A stretch of 64,000 bases of DNA from Lepisosteus oculatus (GCF_040954835.1 NC_090723.1:444001-508000), one strand, 5' to 3'; counted from the stretch's first letter, positions 1-9,760 are shown. Made by a program: numbers and translations. Notes: generated by a model from the sequence alone, not told the origin.

Positions 1-21
1 GACTGTGTCGTGTGAGTGTAC

Positions 22-27
22 TTTAAT
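22..27 (-). terminator. Possible poly(A) signal of the Ig receptor gene
   Basis: An ATTAAA hexamer on the minus strand lies about 160 nt past the receptor stop codon. The cleavage site would be at or beyond the window edge, so it cannot be confirmed. Confidence 0.3.
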
Positions 28-184
28 GACACAGTATAGTAATTCTGGTGGGGTTAGGGGCGTCAATGTGGGAGGATTTAGAAATCCTGCTCGACATTTA
101 ACGTTTCCAGCCCCCCCACCACAGCGGTGGTACAGCCAGTAAGCACCAGGGCTTTGCTGAGCATGGCTCCTAGGTGGAGGGTCA

Positions 185-358
185 TCACTGATCTCCTTCC
201 CTCTGTGCTCCTGTCCGGACCTCACTGTACACAGCTTGCTCCGCATTCCGATGCACCAGGTTCACATACACAGGGTCTTCTTCTCTCCTGTCGGCCTCCG
301 TCGCCTCAGGGACAAGTGGCGGGGACACCCAGATCGTGGAGTACACAATCTGCCGAGT
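185..358 (-). CDS. Ig receptor exon 6: ITIM-bearing tail and stop
   Basis: The exon holds 57 codons plus TGA (187-185). It contains IVYSTI, a match to the ITIM pattern (I/V/L/S)xYxx(I/V/L), then PVYVNL with Asn at +2 (a Grb2-type YxN site, comparable to the Ig-tail-tyrosine motif of TIGIT), then AVYSEV. The intron before it is only about 99 nt. Confidence 0.7.
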   Translation of the reverse strand, partial: TRQIVYSTIWVSPPLVPEATEADRREEDPVYVNLVHRNAEQAVYSEVRTGAQREGDQ

Positions 359-3300
359 CTGAGGACACCAAGCACAAAGAATCCGGAACTAGAATGTTAT
401 TTATTTTTATAGAAAGCTCAATTATTTTTTTTTAGTTTGAGAGTTCTTGAAACTCACCTGAGTGACATCAATTCGGTACCTTATGGGCTGCTGACCAGCT
501 GTAAAAGAGATGCAGGAGTGAGACCTGGGTCAGCTCTGTGTGGACTTCTGCACACATGACAAGGAATGACACCCAGCTACATTCTGAGGCATAAAGGAAT
601 GTCCTCCTCACAAAAATTCAGTTCTGAAGGAACTAATGCTATTTTTTTAAATATACTTTATTCAAAGCATGATGATTATTTAAATAATAATGTCATAATG
701 TATCCATATTGTGACACAATTTCAGCTCATAATTTGAACTCACTTTTGTGAATTTCAGTAATAAGTGGGGAGGAATTTGTAGTACATCAGACTTTTCATA
801 CCAACCTAACTGCCCAGTACTGTTTCTGATTTGAGGCAGTTGCCTCCTGTGCTGGGGGCCACTGGGGAATGGAGACAGTGATGTAATCAATCACTGAGAA
901 GTGCAGGCAGTGTAAAGGAAGTCACTTTTAAAAAATGAATCCATTACAGTTATAAGTTACCCTTGTAAGGGATTCCTTTTGTAAATTAATAAGTTGCTTG
1001 TAAATTGATTTTAAATAGTTGTGTATTATTTACATAGTATGTCAGCTGGCTCACAGAGAGCTGGAAACTGGAATAAGTGTAGTGGATTTTCATGTTCCTG
1101 GTCTTCCACAGCCCAGTGTCAGAATGTAAAACAGGCCATGGGGACATGCACTTGCTGGCCAGAAAATTAGAAGCCTACCCAAATATATGTGAATTGAAAG
1201 AATTAGATTGAATAATATGTGGCAATTAAACATGTTCTGCTCAAACCAATGCTATCCTGTTAACGCCTGAGGGTGAGATAAGAATGACGGAGTGTGAAAT
1301 TGAACTTCATATTCCACTGGTTCCACCAGTTTGTCATGGGTCTGTTCTGGCCTGGAGCAGTGTTGTACAGTAAGTCTGACATTGACAGTGCCTCCCACTG
1401 AGAGGTTGGAAGATTTCATTAGAGGTTTCTAATGCTGGCTTAGAGCAGTGCAGAATCTCACGTACGCTGAGGGAGTTAACATGTTAATCTTGTTGTGTGG
1501 GATTTCTAAAAAAATGCATATTTCCTGCCAAAATAATACTTTCCCAGAAACACACTTGCAATGCAATGTTTACTGAGGTCCCCCCTAAAGCCCTGTTACT
1601 GAAAGGACTGAGCTGACTTGTAGTGGGGGTGCTGTAGTGAGCCCCAAACCAGCACTGCTGGCCATTACCCACAATGCCAATGACCTCTCCTGCTGCGAAT
1701 CACCAGTCCCAGCACAGCCAGCGCTATGGTGATGCCCAGCACAGCCAGGACCAGGGCTGTGGTGGCATGGCTGCGGTGATGCCTCTGGGCAGATTCTGTG
1801 GGGACAGAGAGAGGGAGTCCTGCAGCACTTAGAGGGAGCCAGGGGAAATATTTCTCATCTGCAGATGATCTCATGTCACATGCACAACACAGAAAGCCAA
1901 AAATCTAAATAAGATCCAGACAATGCTATTCTGTTCTGAGCAATCAGTGTGTTGTCTGTCGATTACTGTTAGCTGAGTTAGCATTTAACAGAATCCAACC
2001 AGGTGACTGAAGGTTTTCTGTGATGCAGAAGGGTAAAAGCTGGGTAAGGTTTAGTAAAGCACTGTGCATTCCTGGTGTGATCAATATCTAATGGTGTATG
2101 GGAAAGGATCAAGTAAGGAACAAGTAGTTTTAGTCCACGCTGAAGAATCTGCAGACTCAGCAGCAGAAATGCTGTATTTCTCCTTTCTGTTTTTCAGCGT
2201 GGAATTAACCCTTACTTGTTCCTTTTGAGCGAATGCACACTGACATACCTCCCCACTTGGATTCATGGAAAATCCTGGAAACGTTAAGGCTGGTATAAAC
2301 ATTTCACATCTACCTCTACCAGAAAACTGCCAATTCGGTGCTGAGCTTTTGCTAAGAAGAGGCACCATGGTCTAGCAGAGACAGAATAAGGGTGGAACCA
2401 CTGGTAGGAGGCTAAGCAGGGGACTGCATGCTGCAGGGAGACAAAGGGCTGAGAAACAGTAATCTTAAAACTAGTCAGGGCACTGCTCACGAGCTGAGCT
2501 CTGCAGGGTGCCCTGAATTCAGCAATGCAATATGAACAACACACCAAGAGATCTGACCTTTGACCTTGAGATGAAAAGTCCTGTGGAAGAGGTAGGTTCC
2601 GTTAGTCCACTCGCAACGGTACCGGCCTGCCTGAGCTGGAGAAGGAGTCCACATCGGGTGCTCATATCTCCTCGACCCTCTGGTCCCATTGGGGACCAGT
2701 TCCATAGTGCAGCCTGTTATGTGTGCTAGCAGATCTCCTCTGCACCAAGTCGAACTGCCCTCAAACTGGACCTCCAGAACCAGTTCCCTGTCAGACCCTG
2801 CAGGACCCAGCCTGTACCAGAGCACAGTTCTATGGGAGCTAGTGTTCCAGGCCCAGGTTCTGGTAGTGCTCCAGTCAGGATCCAGGCAGTCCAGTGATAA
2901 GGGCCGTGTTACAGGGATCTCCACCAGCTCTGTGAGAAAGAAACAGAAACCAAGTCCAATCAGCCCTGAAGCACCGCTGGGCACCCTGAGCTAAGTGATG
3001 ATGCTCCAAATACTCTTTCCAAAACCTGCAACTGTGTCCTTCAGACAGCTTGTCAAAATCTGAAAAGGTGCAACTAAAGAAGTACAGGATTTCAATGCGT
3101 TGTGCCCTGCAGACGAGACCTTCATCAGCAGCAGCTGGTCTACCACTAGGCCGCGTCTCACCTTCAATGGTCAGGGACACCTGCTCCTGAAGTGTCCCGT
3201 CAGGGAAGATGGTGAAGATGCAGCTGTAGTTGCCGCTGTCCCCGAGTCGGCTCCTGGCGATGGATAGCGAGGTCTCCCACAGCCCGCCGGACCTGTTCCA

Positions 3301-5378
3301 CAGCAACAGTCTCCCGCCCCAGTCGCCGGTGGGATAGCTGGTGCCAAAAATGGGGTTAAAAACAGCCACGGCTCTTCCCCCTCGCTCCCAGGATAGCTGG
3401 ACCACGGTCATGGGCTGCTCGGCCGCCCGCAGCGAGCAGCTGAGGGTGACATTCTGCCCCAGGTAACCCACAGCCTGGCTCTGTGCTGCCACATGAGGTG
3501 GGACGCCCCCTGTTGGAAAGAAAAAGCAGCTCAGGTAATCTAAAGGACCTCCACTTACAGTAACATGACAGGTGACTGCTGGAGCCTTTATCAAGACATC
3601 TCTCAAGGGATAAAGTTTAAAACATAGTCGTAAAATCAAAAAGTATCACATTGTACAGGACTCATGTTTGCTCTGGCTTACTGTTTTTAAATGCAGAAGC
3701 TCCCATCTGCACGGACAGGGATTCCCAACGATTCCTCCTTACAGGAGGCTTTCAGAATCCGCTAGGCCTTTGGGAAATCCGAGAGAACTCCACCCAATTT
3801 TCCAAAACTACTTAGGGGTGAAAAAAATTCAACAGCATGGCTGGGTAATTTGTTCCCAACACATACAATTTGTTGTGTAAAGATATGCTTTATACTTTTA
3901 CAATTACTTTCGGAAAATGTTTCAGAAATGTTTGCCCTGGAGGTTTTGATAGTCAACCTACGTTGTAATTTGGCCCTTGCACTTGTGATCACACTTGTGT
4001 TTCTGCTTCAGCTTCTAGCTGAAGGCATTCAAAGCCTGGTGGCCCACAGACATTTGTCCATTGCTGCAGACTAATCCAGTCACTTGTCTCAGAGTCAGTA
4101 GAGTGACTTTACTAGAAGTTATAAAAATAACTCTTTTGTCCTTGTCTAAGGGAGATAAAGGGTTTTCTGATATTGCTGTGTTAACCAAACACAAAAACTG
4201 TTCTCACCACAAGAGAAACTTTTTTTATTTATCTGGTAAAGAATGACTCATGCAGCTAGTCAGTTTTTTTCTTTGTTTCTTCCACAATTCAAACTTGAAA
4301 GTTTCATTTGTGTCACAGCACGAGATGGCTCTCCTGGATTCCTGTTATTTGGTCCTTATTTGGGTTTTTATCCTTTTCTTTATATTCAGGCTGTTTCTCC
4401 AGCCTGTGTTTTGTAGTGTTCTGGATCCAGACTGTAAATAGCCAAGCAGTGATTAAACCTGAACCGGTTTCACTTTCAGCTACTGTACATGGGAAAGGCT
4501 ATTTTCATGGCCAGCATAACCCTTTGCATTAGCATTGGAACTGAGACGGCAGAACGGTGCATCACCATGTGAGTCATGTGTGTCGGTGTCCAACCTGGAT
4601 CCCCAGGGATTCATTCTGGCCCAGGTCTCAGTTGCTTGACTGTGACAACAGTCCATTTGTTTTGTCCAATTCAATCTGGATCTCAAGCTCTTGACTAAAG
4701 ACATGACAGATTGCAGGTCTCAAGAGGGGGTGAGAACCGCATGCAAACATGATAGTGTCTGATCACCAGGCAGCACCAAACTCTTACTGTGCACACTGAC
4801 CGCGTGGCTCGCTCGCTCCCTGGGGGGGCTCTGTTTCTCCCGCTTCGCTCCCTGGCCGCGCCGGAGCAGGGCTGAGTGCGGTTCAGCTCGGTTTGGGCAG
4901 CACTTCGCCCTCTCTCGTGCTTCACTCTCGCCTTCAGACAGTTCTTCTCCTCTTTGCATGTTCATTTGCTTAAACCCTGGGCTGGGTGTTTTGACAACAG
5001 TGTTATTCCGTATTAACCTCTCCTGAGTGACGTGTTTACCTTGCATTGAGAATGTTTACTGTGGTAAATATGCAAGATATTTTAACAGTGGTTTGCCATT
5101 ATTAAAACATGCATTCCCTGCAATGCTTTCATAACTAGCAACTCCTCACTGTGCGCTGCATGCTTTTACTATCATTTTACCAGGTTTGACTATACTTTAC
5201 ATTGCTTTTACCTTGACATACAACCCTGGGTTTTGACCAGTCATCCATGTACATCTCAGGTGACCAGACAGTTTTCCCGATAGCGGCGCAGTTCGCTCTT
5301 TTGGGCAGCCGAAGCGAAGCAACGTCTCTTACCTGCTCTCAGCACACAGCACAGGGCCAGGAGAAAGCAGACAGCCAT
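185..5378 (-). CDS. PVR/nectin-family-like Ig receptor with ITIM tail (6 coding exons)
   Basis: I joined six minus-strand exons by GT-AG sites and phase: 5378-5333, 3509-3162, 2929-2558, 1795-1685, 498-458 and 358-185. Together they give 1092 nt, or 363 residues, ending in TGA. The product is a type I membrane receptor: signal peptide (1-15), V-type Ig domain (about 16-132), a second Ig-like domain (about 132-256), one transmembrane helix (about 267-288) and a 75-residue tail. The V domain shows AVFNPIFG (the AX6G motif), TIFPDG (TxFP) and VVQLSW, which is close to the third motif. These are the signature motifs of the PVR/nectin/TIGIT/CD226/CD96 group. The tail has IVYSTI (an ITIM, Tyr312), PVYVNL (YxN, Tyr337) and AVYSEV (Tyr350). 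Introns 1-4 are all phase 1, as usual for Ig genes. A role as a regulatory leukocyte receptor is inferred. Orthology to a named gene is not clear, and a fish-specific receptor family is an alternative. Confidence 0.78.
458..498 (-). CDS. Ig receptor exon 5: juxtamembrane cytoplasmic exon
   Basis: This 41-nt exon lies between a TTTTACAG acceptor and a strong CAG/GTGAGT donor. Only the phase-1 reading is open (AGQQPIRYRIDVTQ, residues 293-306). It takes the frame from phase 1 to phase 0 and so connects exactly to the final exon. The fit of phases is the main evidence that it is real. Confidence 0.65.
1685..1795 (-). CDS. Ig receptor exon 4: transmembrane segment
   Basis: The exon is 111 nt, phase 1-1. 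A basic stalk (QRHHRSH) leads into an uncharged helix ALVLAVLGITIALAVLGLVI and a basic stop-transfer RSRR. There is no charged residue in the membrane, so no ITAM adaptor pairing is expected. The chosen donor (GTCATT) is weak. If it is not used, the frame reads six more residues to a TAA at 1667-1665. Confidence 0.72.
2117..2265. repeat. Foldback repeat, copy A (diverged)
   Basis: GGAACAAGTA at 2117 and its inverse TACTTGTTCC ending at 2222 bracket arms that meet as CCACGCTGAA and TTCAGCGTGG. Flanking sequence to about 2265 resembles the outer flank of the other copies. It sits in the intron between the second Ig and transmembrane exons of the receptor. It is the most degraded of the four copies in the window. 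Confidence 0.65.
2558..2929 (-). CDS. Ig receptor exon 3: second Ig-like domain
   Basis: The exon is 372 nt, phase 1-1. It follows a good pyrimidine tract and CACAG acceptor and ends at a weaker GTCAGA donor. LSLDCLD and AGRYRCEW supply the B- and F-strand cysteines and LWYRL the core Trp. Two further cysteines (TWCRGD, ITGCTM) lie between them and may form an extra disulfide. Sequons NTS, NGT and NGT are present. The domain is too diverged to place in a named Ig subset. Confidence 0.75.
3162..3509 (-). CDS. Ig receptor exon 2: V-type Ig domain
   Basis: The exon is 348 nt with phase 1 at both ends, behind a CAACAG acceptor and before a GTGAGA donor. It carries the B-strand Cys (VTLSCSL), the C-strand Trp (LSWER) and the F-strand motif DSGNYSC. 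The AX6G and TxFP motifs of the PVR/nectin/TIGIT group are intact. N-glycosylation sequons are visible at NVT, NRS and NYS. Confidence 0.85.
3514..5332. other. Receptor intron 1, no further gene seen
   Basis: This intron separates the leader exon from the V-domain exon. It contains a GC-rich patch at about 4795-4935 with short open frames of biased composition. I see no Ig-like exon or RNA gene in it. Confidence 0.5.
5333..5378 (-). CDS. Ig receptor exon 1: signal peptide
   Basis: The ATG at 5378-5376 opens MAVCFLLALCCVLRA, a typical hydrophobic signal peptide. The exon ends in phase 1 at a strong GTAAGA donor. A longer reading in the same frame from 5456 exists, but it begins right after a stop codon and would bury the leader, so the inner Met is preferred. 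Confidence 0.75.
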
Positions 5379-5399
5379 GATCACACAGCTCAACACAAC

Positions 5400-7090
5400 T
5401 GTGTCTCCAAGCAGTAAGCTTGGCTTCTTAACATTCTTCCCACTTCTGCTTTCCATTCACACTGGGTTCAGCCTTGTGGAGTTTCACTTCTACAGCCCAC
5501 ATGAGCGAGACCTGGCCAGTACAACGTCTCTCCATGTTTTTACAGTGCTGGAGCAGATCTTGAGAACTGACAGAGAGATGTCTTCTTTGTTTGGCTTCCA
5601 GCACCTGCGTTGCTCCGGAGTCAGTGAGCTCTGAATGCTAGTCCAACAGTATATCAGTTTCTTTTGGATTCGATTTATTACATTGTGACGTTGAATATGT
5701 ACTGTGCAGTGTATGCCAGCCTTACTAGGTACCAGGAATCCTTTCTGTTGTGATGATTGTAATCAAACATGGTACCCAGCAATATTTTCCCTGTGTGAAA
5801 TTCTCCCGGCACAGTTTCATATAACAAGGTGGTGAAGAAATCTGGGACAAAATCAAACGTATATTTTTTAAAATATGTCACTAACTTCAAAGTCACTTTG
5901 TCATTCTGTCATGCTTTGTTGTGATAATATCCACCTGGAACCATTTATATACCTATACATTCATTTTAGCCAATGGAATCTGTGTTTTATACGGAAACTC
6001 CATACCACCTGAAAGCTTTTTTTGTGAGCTGCTTGTGATAACAGCATCTGTCAATAGTCAATAGTGAATCATCGCCCATGGCAGTTTCTGTCCAGGAGGG
6101 GGCGCCACCAGTTTAATATCAAAGGGAAATTGGAGCAGGCCATGTCCAGACCTCCTCAACCTTCTCCTGACGTGGGCAGTGAAGTACTTTGGGAATTTCT
6201 AACCCAGTACGAAGCTCAGATATGTCATTGAGACGACAATGGGTTAGAACAGTCTGTCAGTGATGTACCCAATATATCTGCAATGGATTACTTCTTAAAA
6301 GCAAGCCTTCACAAAACCGGAGCTCTTGTATGTTAAACACAAAAACATTCATTGCAAAGTCACAACCTCTGCTGCACTTTTTTTTTAAAGTCAGACCCGA
6401 TGAGTAGCGTACCAGAAAAACACGCTGTGACTTTCTATTAGAGGCCTGTAACGTCTACCTTCTGTGTGAATATTGTCTTACTAGACCTGTACTACCCAAG
6501 GCTTTACACAGCAAATTGTATTCTGGAGCAAAACCGCTGTAGTAAATAGAAAAGCCACGTGTTAATAGAAACGAGTTCTCCTTGGTTTACAGTAGCATTT
6601 GTGAGTGATTACAAACTGGTCGCTCATATCACCCGATGATGCCAAACATTCTGCTCCGCTGTTAGAAACAGGCTCCACTTTTACTACTTGGTCAAAAATC
6701 TGTAGCCCTGACCAGCGCTGATAATTATATAGATGATAAAACACTGGAGATGTGTTAACTTCACTGTAAGAATTACTTCCTGTATCGCAGCGAAGTCAGC
6801 GCTTCTGCAGCTGTGCCTGTGGTGTCCAGTTTCCTTCCACATTTCCACCTTTTTTTTCAGTTGATTTTCGCTGGTAATTTGACCGTTTTTTTCCCATCAA
6901 AGATAATCAAAGGACTGTAAAAACTGTTTGATTTTATAAGAACTGTATTTACTTGTCACAAATAAATACAGAATACAAAAATTATACAATATTATTTAAG
7001 ACCTTAAACAGTATATGTGCACACATGCTGAAAAGACTACAAAACCAACCCAAATCTGCGTCTTTTATCAAGACAACATTTTTAGCCAGA
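5400..7090. other. Intergenic, no gene recognised
   Basis: The stretch upstream of the receptor is AT-rich with short frames only. The one notable site is a CTCF-type motif at 6092-6106, listed separately. Confidence 0.5.
6092..6106 (+). promoter_or_regulatory. CTCF-like motif
   Basis: CCAGGAGGGGGCGCC matches the CTCF core except for one position. It lies between the Ig receptor and the U1/phb block. Binding is not shown by sequence alone. Confidence 0.4.
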
Positions 7091-7129
7091 CATTTTTTTT
7101 CTGTAACACTGACAAACCCGGACCGCTCC

Positions 7130-7310
7130 ACAACTGGGGCTCTGTTCCCAGAGAGCGCCGGGACCCGAGACAGCAGGAGCTACAGCAGGAGCTGCGTCAC
7201 TTCCTCTGGCGGTCACGCGCCGGCCGCGCCGCCGCCCTCCAGCGCCCGGAAGCGGCGCTCCTGCGGCCCCCGGACTTCCGGGTCCGCCCTCTGCCTTGAT
7301 CAGCTCGTCA
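7130..7310. promoter_or_regulatory. Small CpG island with ETS-type motifs
   Basis: About 180 bp is strongly GC- and CpG-rich within AT-rich surroundings. It carries GGAAG/CTTCC ETS-type cores (CCCGGAAGC and GGACTTCCGGG) and a TGCGTCACTTCC stretch. This looks like a promoter, but no gene can be attached to it. A pyrimidine tract and CAG at about 7151 could also be an acceptor for an open reading to TGA at about 7299 (ERRDPRQQELQQELRHFLW...). I do not recognise that peptide. Confidence 0.4.
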
Positions 7311-7827
7311 GATTCCCCTCTCCGGCCCCAGAGCTACACGGGTCTTCAGGGTTTGCGGTGCTTGTTGTCACCGGGCGATGCCCCAGGTTTACAGGCACTG
7401 TTTTCGTCAGCTGAGAGGCCAAGAAGCGCAATACTCCAGTAATTATTATTAATAAAAACAGAAAACACCCTGCACGCAGAGGGGCACATTATTCTTTGGG
7501 TTTTTTTTCTGAGATGTATGCAGGGTTCCATATATATATAAGAGAATTATGTTTCTGAACAAATAATGTACGGTTCATTTTGTTGGTTACCAACAAAGAT
7601 AATTTATTTTTAAAGACGTTTTATCAGGGTTATTACTGAATATAATTCAAATGAATACATTGAACATTCACATTTACATCGCTTTGTTACACACAACTAG
7701 TTAGTACTACAGTACTTTTACTGGTTAACTAGTAAAAGGAAATCCAAAATATATTCATCATGAATACAGCGTAAAATACGTTGAAAGGATTTGTTTAACA
7801 AAAATTTCGCAGCATATCCGTTCATTG

Positions 7828-7835
7828 TGACGTCA
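7828..7835 (+). promoter_or_regulatory. CRE-like palindrome upstream of U1
   Basis: A perfect TGACGTCA lies about 310 bp before the U1 start. A CCAAT box (GACCAATAG) follows near 7893. Both are plausible parts of the distal promoter. Confidence 0.4.
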
Positions 7836-7910
7836 ACGAACTTGCTTCCTAGCACCCCACACACACATGCGTAGTCGCAGGCTTGGGCTTTCGACCAATA
7901 GCGTCAGAGT

Positions 7911-7938
7911 ATGTAAATAGAAACGCATCATGGGTAAA
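7911..7938 (+). promoter_or_regulatory. U1 distal sequence element: octamer-like plus Staf/ZNF143 site
   Basis: ATGTAAAT is one base off the Oct-1 octamer. It is followed at once by a site that reads on the minus strand TTTACCCATGATGCGTTT, a good match to the Staf/ZNF143 consensus. At -230 to -203 from the U1 start, this is where vertebrate snRNA distal elements sit. Confidence 0.75.
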
Positions 7939-8078
7939 AGAAAGAGGATTTCTGTTTTAAAATAAAATTGTCTAATTATAAGGTCCATAATAATTTGAAA
8001 CATCATAAATGAAGTTATACGTATATAATATAATACGTATATTTATAAATTACTAAAATCGAAGGAGTGAATAATTCC

Positions 8079-8097
8079 TCACCGTAAACGGCAGTCA
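8079..8097 (+). promoter_or_regulatory. U1 proximal sequence element (PSE)
   Basis: TCACCGTAAACGGCAGT resembles the vertebrate PSE (TCACCNTNANNTG...). It lies at about -62 to -46, the correct spacing for SNAPc. There is no TATA box just after it, as expected for a Pol II snRNA gene. Confidence 0.75.
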
Positions 8098-8140
8098 TAC
8101 GTTTTGCAGGCTGGTGCCGAGCGGCGACCATATTCAAGTC

Positions 8141-8304
8141 ATACTTACCTGGCAGGGGAGACACCTTGATCATGAAGGAGGTTCACCCAGGGCGAGGCTC
8201 GGCCATTGCACTCCGGCTGTGCTGACCCCTGCGAATTCCCCAAATGTGGGAATCTCGACTGCATAATTTCTGGTAGTGGGGGACTGCGTTCGCGCTCTCC
8301 CCTG
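8141..8304 (+). ncRNA. U1 spliceosomal snRNA
   Basis: This is a full-length 164-nt U1 RNA of the U1 snRNP, which pairs with 5' splice sites. It starts ATACTTACCTGGCAG, the splice-site-pairing 5' end. Loop I has GATCATGAAG (U1-70K contact), loop II has CATTGCACTCC (U1A site), the Sm site is AATTTCTGG at 8264-8272, and the terminal stem-loop closes with CGCTCTCCCCTG. Differences from human U1 fall mainly in stems. The intact promoter (DSE, PSE) and 3' box argue for a functional gene rather than one of the common retro-pseudogenes. Confidence 0.95.
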
Positions 8305-8311
8305 GCGAGCT

Positions 8312-8325
8312 GGTGAAAAAACAGA
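8312..8325 (+). terminator. U1 3' box
   Basis: GGTGAAAAAACAGA begins 8 nt past the RNA end and fits the snRNA 3' box pattern GTTTN0-3AAARNNAGA recognised by the Integrator complex. Confidence 0.7.
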
Positions 8326-8527
8326 CTGATGCTGTATGAATACTTGTGGGTGTAGTTCTCGGCGGTGCCCGTCAGACGGCGCTTGCTGTAGTCTCGTACT
8401 GTGTCTGATCCTCGGGATGTACTTTCTCTATACGTTTAATAATTAAAATAAGATTAGTTGAGAGATTAACTTCTACAGGCGGGTTAGGGTCATCCTGTGT
8501 GGCTGCGGTGGCTAAGATACGCGTTGA

Positions 8528-8675
8528 GGAACAAGTAAAGGTTCATTCCATGCTGAAAATAGAAGAAACACAAATTTCGGCTGTGGAGACCGAAGAAGGC
8601 ACCTGAAGGAGCTCCACAGCCGACACGTTGCTACTTATCTTCTCCTTTCAGCAGGAACAAACCTTTACCTGTTCC
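8528..8675. repeat. Foldback repeat, copy B
   Basis: GGAACAAGTAAAGGTTCATT at the left and an imperfect inverse ending CCTGTTCC at the right form the outer arms. The inner part carries TTTCGGCTGTGGAG and its inverse CTCCACAGCCGA. Both outer flanks (about 8498-8527 and 8676-8712) resemble the conserved flanks of copies C and D. It lies about 200 bp after U1. Confidence 0.7.
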
Positions 8676-8712
8676 TTTGCAACCCGCGCCGGCTGCCGCA
8701 GCTCCGTCTGGA

Positions 8713-9300
8713 AATAGAGAGGCCTGTCTGAGCTGCTGCTCTTCACCACAGGGTGGCGCCGGCGGCCTGCCGGGCAGATAACTGCATAAGCGGTGCATTT
8801 ACTGGGAAACATCTGCGTGGAAAAACGAACTGTAACTTTTAAAGCCTGTATTATGGAAGCTTTTTCCTTTTTTAACCTTAACGAGATGTGGTCATCTATA
8901 CTGTTTTAGGTATATATAATAATGTAAAGTGGTATATTTTGCGATTCTGTTTTTTTGTTTGTTTGCTCTTAAAAATAAAATCGTATTATGGAAGCGTGTT
9001 TTGCAGCGATATCCACAGTGCCATGTGTAAATCATTTCATTAACAATATTATCCTCGTACAGTTAAAAGGGGGGATTTGTTTCTGTCCTTCTGATTTTCA
9101 TATTTTTTATGGCAGTCTACTACTTACTAGACTAGTTTTCCCTCTCCCAATGGTAATACCACCAGCCAGGCGAAGCAGGGTGTATGGACACCAACACAAG
9201 TGCCAAACAAATACATTTCCCACGAACCTCGGCGTTTCCCTCTCAGCCAATTGGAAAACACGATACTTCGAGGCCCGAGATACGTTCAAATGCGGTGTCG
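8713..9300. other. U1-phb intergenic spacer
   Basis: AT-rich spacer with a single GC-rich patch near 8745-8775. No gene is supported. Tiny frames here are chance. Confidence 0.5.
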
Positions 9301-9449
9301 AGGCTCTTAGAACTACAAGTCCCAGCTGCCCTCGCGGCTTAGGCTGGCCAATCAGGAAAGGGAATGTTAGGAAGCCGTCGAGGCTTGCGCACTGGGCTAC
9401 CTGGTTCACGCGTTTTGCTGTGGAGGTCATATGTTGTGCCTAGGAAAAG
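9247..9449 (+). promoter_or_regulatory. phb: phb promoter and non-coding exon 1
   Basis: ACTACAAGTCCCAGCTGCC at 9312-9330 is a near-match to the ZNF143/Staf promoter element. CCAAT boxes lie near 9247 and at 9347-9356. There is no TATA box. The first exon is inferred to start in roughly 9370-9420 and ends at 9449 before a strong GTGAGT donor. A non-coding first exon is also found in mammalian PHB. The start site itself cannot be fixed from sequence. Confidence 0.65.
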
Positions 9450-9559
9450 GTGAGTAGCGCGGTTTTAGGAAGAAGAAACGAAAAACGACTTTTAGAGTTG
9501 AAGATCTGTTGGTGCTGTATAGTCTAGACAGAAGATTTTTAGTGCTTAAACGGAGTTCA

Positions 9560-9760
9560 CATGGTGTTTATCCCCGCCACGCTGGTAAACGCGTGTGAGG
9601 CGAGCCCGGTACCGGGGCGGAGGCGGCGCTCGGTGTTATGACTGTTGTCCCGGCCGCCGCGGTGCGGACCGGCCCGGGGTCCGCTGCAGAGAGCAGCCGG
9701 GGCGGGCTCGCCAGGATCTCCGTTTCCCAAGTTCAAACCAGCCGGTGTGCTTTCGGAAAA
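9560..9760. promoter_or_regulatory. CpG-rich start of phb intron 1
   Basis: This GC-rich block just inside intron 1 extends the phb CpG island. The open frames in it reflect base composition. Confidence 0.5.

Noticed and set aside
5256-5332. Continuation of the leader frame as a cytoplasmic tail (KRRCFAS...)
   Set aside because: A strong GTAAGA donor and exact phase match to the V exon show this part is intron. The hydrophobic stretch is a signal peptide, not a transmembrane segment.
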